Assembly (NCBI RefSeq): GCF_001601575.1
Contig: NZ_LOHZ01000040.1
Coordinates: 1 to 64,000 of the forward strand
Source: Thermovenabulum gondwanense
GTDB taxonomy: Bacteria > Bacillota > Thermosediminibacteria > Thermosediminibacterales > Thermosediminibacteraceae
Direction of reading: 5' to 3'
Length of the DNA: 64,000 nt
A program made the translations under genes and the position numbers. Every line of letters starts with the position of its first letter. Position 1 is the first letter of the stretch. This document shows, piece by piece, positions 62,042 through 64,000 of the stretch. The notes beneath the pieces were generated by a model, which was given only the letters and a program-made list of their open reading frames with translations, had not been told where the DNA came from and made no database searches.

Positions 62042-62317
62042 TTAATGCACAATATTAAAATCTTCATACTTGTTTTGATAATCCTGTATTTTCGTATCTA
62101 TTCGTTCCACTTTTGCCCATCTTACACCGTTTTTAATAAAATTAAGTAATGTGTCTATTTTATCCCCATCACCTTCCACTTCCAATTCCACGCTAAAATC
62201 CGGCATATTTTTTACATAACCTTTCAGTCCCAATTCCTTAGCTTTCATCAATACGGAATACCTTAGTCCCACTCCCTGAACTATCCCGTAAATTCTTGCG
62301 TATACCGTCTTTTTCAT
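62042..62317 (-). CDS. acyP: Acylphosphatase
   Basis: A 91-residue enzyme hydrolysing acyl phosphates, with the substrate-binding motif GIVQGVGLRYSV (Arg in GxRY) and the C-terminal catalytic Asn region FNIVH-type end. SD GGGGG. It may be co-transcribed with rarA. Confidence 0.93.
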   Translation of the reverse strand: MKKTVYARIYGIVQGVGLRYSVLMKAKELGLKGYVKNMPDFSVELEVEGDGDKIDTLLNFIKNGVRWAKVERIDTKIQDYQNKYEDFNIVH

Positions 62318-62438
62318 GTTTACCCCCTGCCATAACTTTCTTTTACTTATATTTTATCTTTTTTTCCTCTCCTTTTTAACTTATAATTATATCATGATAA
62401 AAAAATTATTATATATACTGTAATGGGAGGAAATTTTT

Positions 62439-63473
62439 ATGAGTTTCATAGACTTAAGAAGCGATACGGTTACTCTCCCCACTCCTGAAATGCGCGAAGC
62501 TATGTATAAGGCTGAGGTAGGAGATGATGTATACGGTGAAGACCCCACGGTAAACAGATTAGAAGAAATGGCGGCTGAAATTATGGGAAAAGAAGCTGCC
62601 CTATTTGTGACAAGCGGTACCCAGGGCAATCAAATAGCAGTAATGACCCATACCCAGCCTGGAGATGAAATTATTCTGGAAGAACGCAGTCACATAATTA
62701 CCTATGAAGTTGGTGGAATTGGGAGACTTTCGGGAGTTCAGGCTAAAACAATTTACGGTAAATACGGTTTTATGTCTCCAGAAGATATCGAAGCATCCAT
62801 AAGGGAAGAAAACATTCACTACCCCCGCACTTCTTTGATTTGTATTGAAAACACCCACAACCGGGCTGGGGGTACGGTAATGCCCTTAAATTTATTAAAA
62901 AAGACAAAAGAAGTTGCCGAAAAATACGGCATCCCGGTACATATGGACGGGGCGAGAATTTTCAATGCGGCTACTTATCTTGGGGTGGATGTTAAAGAAA
63001 TTGCAAAGTACGCCGATAGTATAATGTTTTGTCTTTCAAAAGGATTATGCGCTCCTGTAGGTTCGATGCTCGTGGGTACAAAAAAATTTATAGATAAAGC
63101 ACGGAAGTTCAGAAAAATGCTGGGAGGTGGACTGCGACAGGCAGGCTTTCTTGCAGCCTGCGGCATAATTGCTTTAGAAAAGATGACAAAAAGGCTAAAG
63201 GAAGACCACGAAAACGCGCGGATTCTTGCCGAAGGTCTGGCAAAGATTCCGGCAATAGCATTGGATTTAAACACCGTTCAGACCAACATAGTGATCTGCG
63301 ATATATCGGGTTTAAAAATGAACGGAAATGAATTTTCTAAAATGCTTTTAAAAAATGGAATTAAAGTAAACGGCTCGAATAATTCTTATGTCAGATTCGT
63401 TACTCACTACGGTATCAGTAAAGAAGATATATTATACACCCTTGAAGTAATAGAAAAATTAACGACAATTTAA
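62439..63473 (+). CDS. ltaE: Low-specificity L-threonine aldolase
   Basis: A 344-residue PLP enzyme cleaving L-threonine and L-allo-threonine to glycine and acetaldehyde. It starts [15 protein letters not shown], the family signature; the PLP lysine is in [17 protein letters not shown] near residue 195. Strong SD GGGAGGAAAT. The first plus-strand gene of the right end, transcribed away from acylphosphatase. Confidence 0.95.
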   Translation: MSFIDLRSDTVTLPTPEMREAMYKAEVGDDVYGEDPTVNRLEEMAAEIMGKEAALFVTSGTQGNQIAVMTHTQPGDEIILEERSHIITYEVGGIGRLSGVQAKTIYGKYGFMSPEDIEASIREENIHYPRTSLICIENTHNRAGGTVMPLNLLKKTKEVAEKYGIPVHMDGARIFNAATYLGVDVKEIAKYADSIMFCLSKGLCAPVGSMLVGTKKFIDKARKFRKMLGGGLRQAGFLAACGIIALEKMTKRLKEDHENARILAEGLAKIPAIALDLNTVQTNIVICDISGLKMNGNEFSKMLLKNGIKVNGSNNSYVRFVTHYGISKEDILYTLEVIEKLTTI

Positions 63474-63489
63474 AAAATGGAGGCAGGCA

Positions 63490-64000
63490 ATGAATAAAAA
63501 CTTTGGCAAATGGTTTTTAACAAAGGTCAAAAAAGCTATTATAAATTACAATATGATAGAAAATAATGACAAAATTGCCGTAGGAGTCTCCGGCGGAAAG
63601 GATTCAACAGCGCTACTATATATTCTTGACCTGGTTAGGAAAAATTCGCCTCTGAATTTCGATATAGTTGCCATTTCCGTAGACTTAGGTTTTGGAATGG
63701 ATTATGCACCTTTAAAAGAATTTTGTGAAAAAATTAATATCCCTTTGCATATAGTTCCTTCAGAAATTGGAAAAATTGTCTTTGAAATCCGAAAGGAAAA
63801 AAATCCATGCTCTTTGTGCTCCAAAATGAGAAGGGGCGCTTTAGACAGTGCGGCTGTGGAGCTCGGGTGCAATAAGGTAGCCCTTGCCCATCATGCAGAT
63901 GATGCCTCCGAAACTCTTCTTTTAAATTTAATTTTTACCGGCAGGTTTTCCACCTTTGAGCCAAAAACCTATCTTTCAAGAAAAAATGTTACTTTAATTA
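63490..64000 (+). CDS. PP-loop ATPase, TtcA-like tRNA thiolase, cut by window edge
   Basis: The N-terminal 170 residues of a PP-loop pyrophosphatase-type enzyme. It has the SGGKDST motif (about residues 34-40), the CSLCSKMRRG cysteine pair and the HHADDASETLLLNL segment. This layout fits TtcA/TtuA-type enzymes, which bind an Fe-S cluster and thiolate tRNA. The C-terminal part is outside. SD GGAGG; 16 bp after ltaE. Confidence 0.8.
   Translation, partial: MNKNFGKWFLTKVKKAIINYNMIENNDKIAVGVSGGKDSTALLYILDLVRKNSPLNFDIVAISVDLGFGMDYAPLKEFCEKINIPLHIVPSEIGKIVFEIRKEKNPCSLCSKMRRGALDSAAVELGCNKVALAHHADDASETLLLNLIFTGRFSTFEPKTYLSRKNVTLI

Overview
The window looks like chromosome of a low-GC, anaerobic, spore-forming Firmicute of the clostridial side, probably a thermophile of the Thermoanaerobacterales/Thermosediminibacterales type. 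That placement is inferred from gene content: sporulation and germination genes (SpoIVFA/FB, CotJABC, YpeB-SleB), the min-mre-rodA block, an Rnf complex, a trimeric HydABC hydrogenase, T-box leaders, and frequent TTG/GTG starts with strong Shine-Dalgarno (SD) sites. I see no IS element, prophage, CRISPR array or rRNA. Nearly everything is on the minus strand. The exceptions are a small-protein cluster (18711-19526), bioY and cotJABC (36010-37696), and ltaE plus a PP-loop gene at the right edge.

Layout of the left half, left to right. A truncated lysine 6-aminotransferase gene lies behind a textbook sigma-54 promoter. Next come the selenocysteine genes selA-selB-tRNA-Sec, a ComEA-like protein and a two-gene SufC/SufD-type Fe-S assembly pair with a LysR regulator. 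leuS follows with its T-box, then rsfS, an LCP protein, yqeK, nadD, obgE, a Spo0B-like protein, rpmA, prp and rplU with an L21-type leader. The ypeB-sleB germination pair and a cluster of very small unknown proteins come next. RNase G, two radical-SAM-linked genes, spoIVFB/FA, rodA, minEDC, mrdA, mreDCB, radC and maf make up the envelope and division block, which starts with a Gx transporter and a NusG-domain-II protein.

The right half is an energy-metabolism region. RnfCDGEAB (ferredoxin:NAD ion pump) lies next to a HydABC-type [FeFe] hydrogenase operon. Upstream of that is an unusual set: Rex, a DRTGG/GHKL-ATPase fusion, an H-cluster-like Fe-S protein without the catalytic cysteine, a lone DRTGG protein and a PHP protein. 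A perfect Rex-type palindrome overlaps the promoter in front of rex. ApbE, which attaches FMN to RnfD and RnfG, lies just beyond. folC, valS with a Val T-box, yjbQ, an ABC-class ATPase, an Asp23-family protein, rarA, acylphosphatase, ltaE and a TtcA-like gene finish the window.

Rex would read NADH/NAD+ and tune the hydrogenase module, while Rnf and HydABC exchange electrons among ferredoxin, NADH and H2. The hydrogenase-like protein with its DRTGG and GHKL partners is the best candidate here for a poorly described redox or H2 signalling system. Start codons were re-chosen wherever an SD site clearly favoured an internal start.
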